Shown here in pieces: positions 4,434 to 5,500 of a stretch of DNA of 5,500 bases. Location of the stretch: positions 1-5,500 of the forward strand of contig JBNKLQ010000359.1 in assembly GCA_050292445.1 (NCBI GenBank). Reading direction: 5' to 3'. The notes under the pieces were generated by a model, which was not told where the DNA came from, ran no database searches, and saw only the letters and a list, made by a program, of their open reading frames with translations. Numbering within the stretch: the first letter of the stretch is position 1; each line of letters starts with the position of its first letter. The translations under genes were made by a program, and so were the position numbers. Source of the DNA: Leptofilum sp050292445 (GTDB taxonomy: Bacteria; Chloroflexota; Anaerolineae; Promineifilales; Promineifilaceae).

Positions 4434-5411
4434 ATGCAAACTCACCTTCGCGGACGCGATATGATTACCACACAAGAGTGGACCAAGAGCGAAATTGATA
4501 CCATTATCGACGTAGCCCTGGATTTAAAACGAAAGCGGGCTATGGGCATGCCCCATGCTGTCTTGCGAGACAAAGTACTATCCATGCTCTTCTTCTTCAC
4601 CAGCACCCGCACCCGCAACAGCTTTGAAGCGGGGATGGCCCAACTTGGTGGCCATGCCCAATTTATTGATCATCAAACCACCCAAATTAGCCATGGTGAC
4701 ACCGGCAAAGAAATTGGCGAGATTTTAGGCCGCTACAACGACGGGATTGCCATTCGCCAATGCGATTGGGGCGTGGGCAACGACTACATCCGAGGGGTGG
4801 CTGAAGCCAGCCGTGTGCCGGTGCTCAACATGCAGTGCGACCATTTTCATCCGTTCCAAATTTTGGCTGATTTGCTCACAATCATTGAGCATAAAGGCGA
4901 CCCGCGCGGGAAAACAATCAACGTCAGCTATGCCTACGCCAAGAGCTACCAAAAACCAATGAGCGTGCCAATTAGCCTTATTTTGCTGATGACCCGCTTT
5001 GGTATGAACGTCCGTCTCACCCGTCCACCAGAATTCAAACTCATCCCTGATTACATCGAACAGGCTAAGGAAAACGCCCGCAAATCGCATGGCTCCTTTG
5101 AAATTTACGACGATTTTGATGCAGGCTTCAAAGATGCCGACATTGTCTACCCCAAAGCGTGGGGGGCCATGCTCACCACCACAAATGACGACGAGTCAGC
5201 CCGCATTAGCCAGCAATACACCGACTGGATTACCGATGAACGCCGCATGGCTATGGCCAAAGATGATGCCATTTACATGCACTGCCTGCCCGCCGACCGC
5301 AACATTGAAGTCACCGATGGTGTCATCGACGGCCCGCAGAGCGTCGTCTACGATGAAGCAGAAAATCGCCTACATGTCCAAAAAGCCGTCATGGCTTTGA
5401 CAATGTCCTAA
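4434..5411 (+). CDS. knotted transcarbamylase, YgeW / N-acetyl(succinyl)ornithine carbamoyltransferase-like
   Basis: This is a 325 aa cytosolic aspartate/ornithine carbamoyltransferase superfamily protein, active as a trimer in its relatives. Carbamoyl-phosphate site motifs are present: STRTR at 57-61, HPFQ at 139-142 and HCLPADR at 283-289. The segment YAYAKSYQKPMSVP at 166-179 matches the proline-containing loop that forms the knot in YgeW and in acetyl/succinylornithine transcarbamylases. True ornithine enzymes carry a Ser-Met-Gly motif in the second domain; here that place reads IVYPKAWG at 237-244, so ornithine is an unlikely substrate. The region LMTRFGM at 185-191 and FKDADIVYPK at 242-251 minus a few residues agree with YgeW, while DEAENRLHVQKA at 307-318 agrees with the ornithine types. 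It is shorter than E. coli YgeW (about 396 aa), lacking its C-terminal additions. Likely role: carbamoyl transfer to or from a ureido amino acid handled together with YgeY. Could be annotated simply as ornithine carbamoyltransferase. Confidence 0.87.
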   Translation: MQTHLRGRDMITTQEWTKSEIDTIIDVALDLKRKRAMGMPHAVLRDKVLSMLFFFTSTRTRNSFEAGMAQLGGHAQFIDHQTTQISHGDTGKEIGEILGRYNDGIAIRQCDWGVGNDYIRGVAEASRVPVLNMQCDHFHPFQILADLLTIIEHKGDPRGKTINVSYAYAKSYQKPMSVPISLILLMTRFGMNVRLTRPPEFKLIPDYIEQAKENARKSHGSFEIYDDFDAGFKDADIVYPKAWGAMLTTTNDDESARISQQYTDWITDERRMAMAKDDAIYMHCLPADRNIEVTDGVIDGPQSVVYDEAENRLHVQKAVMALTMS

Positions 5412-5418
5412 AAAATAT

Positions 5419-5500
5419 GTAATTGAGTAATTAGGTAACTGGGTAATTAGGTCTTCAAGCCAATTGCTCAATTACTCAATTACTCAATTCCCCAATTACT
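5419..5500. repeat. octamer tandem arrays in inverted orientation after the last gene
   Basis: Left array: four units of GTAATTAG type with exact 8-base period at 5419-5450 (units GTAATTGA, GTAATTAG, GTAACTGG, GTAATTAG). After GT and an 8-base segment, a right array of five CAATTACT-type units runs from 5461 to the window edge and may continue. The right unit is the reverse complement of the left in a shifted phase, so the two arrays can pair as a long imperfect AU-rich hairpin. It starts eight bases after the transcarbamylase stop and could end transcription or be a spreading intergenic repeat. Confidence 0.75.

Noticed and set aside
4725..5090. 121-codon minus-strand open frame inside the transcarbamylase gene
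   Set aside because: It is an antisense shadow; the plus strand carries all the transcarbamylase motifs.
5419..5500. CRISPR array
   Set aside because: The period is 8 bases with no unique spacers. It is a simple tandem repeat.

Overview
This window most likely comes from an uncultured Chloroflexota bacterium of the Anaerolineae type. That is an inference from three things: roughly balanced base composition, iterated ACGGCCGT octamers, and AT-rich and CTCTGTG-type tandem repeats between genes. No rRNA, tRNA, CRISPR array or transposase is visible. Six protein genes fill the window and all reading frames appear intact, apart from the first gene, which runs off the left edge.

Left part (1-2153). 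A dienelactone hydrolase family gene on the minus strand leaves the window at base 1. It is divergent from a plus-strand gene for a 2-oxo-hept-4-ene-1,7-dioate hydratase (HpaH/HpcG) type enzyme. About 107 bases further on is an FMN-dependent nitroreductase family gene whose active-site residues match iodotyrosine deiodinase. Ring-fission lactone hydrolase, meta-cleavage hydratase and flavin reductase or dehalogenase types together suggest catabolism of aromatic or halo-aromatic compounds. No ring-cleavage dioxygenase is in view, so this remains a loose inference.

Right part (2199-5411). A GntR/HutC-family repressor gene on the minus strand is divergent from a two-gene unit. That unit encodes a YgeY-type M20 metallohydrolase followed, 49 bases later, by a knotted transcarbamylase related to YgeW and N-acetyl/N-succinylornithine transcarbamylases. 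In E. coli and gut anaerobes, ygeW and ygeY belong to the anaerobic purine/uric acid (selenium-linked) gene set. Here the pair stands with its own regulator and without xdh, ssnA, ygeX or hyuA in the window.

The 257-base divergent control region (2925-3181) is the most structured DNA here. A perfect 13-base inverted repeat carries a near-consensus sigma70-like promoter on each strand, almost exactly superimposed. Each arm is itself a near-palindrome, and related repeats follow downstream. A plausible model, not proven, is that the GntR protein binds these repeats and controls both its own gene and the ygeY-transcarbamylase operon.

Other non-coding structure includes four CTCTGTG-type heptamers at 10-11 base spacing before the nitroreductase gene. 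A 13-base-stem hairpin lies between the two operon genes. An octamer tandem array in inverted orientation follows the last gene. No gene-free stretch exceeds about 260 bases.
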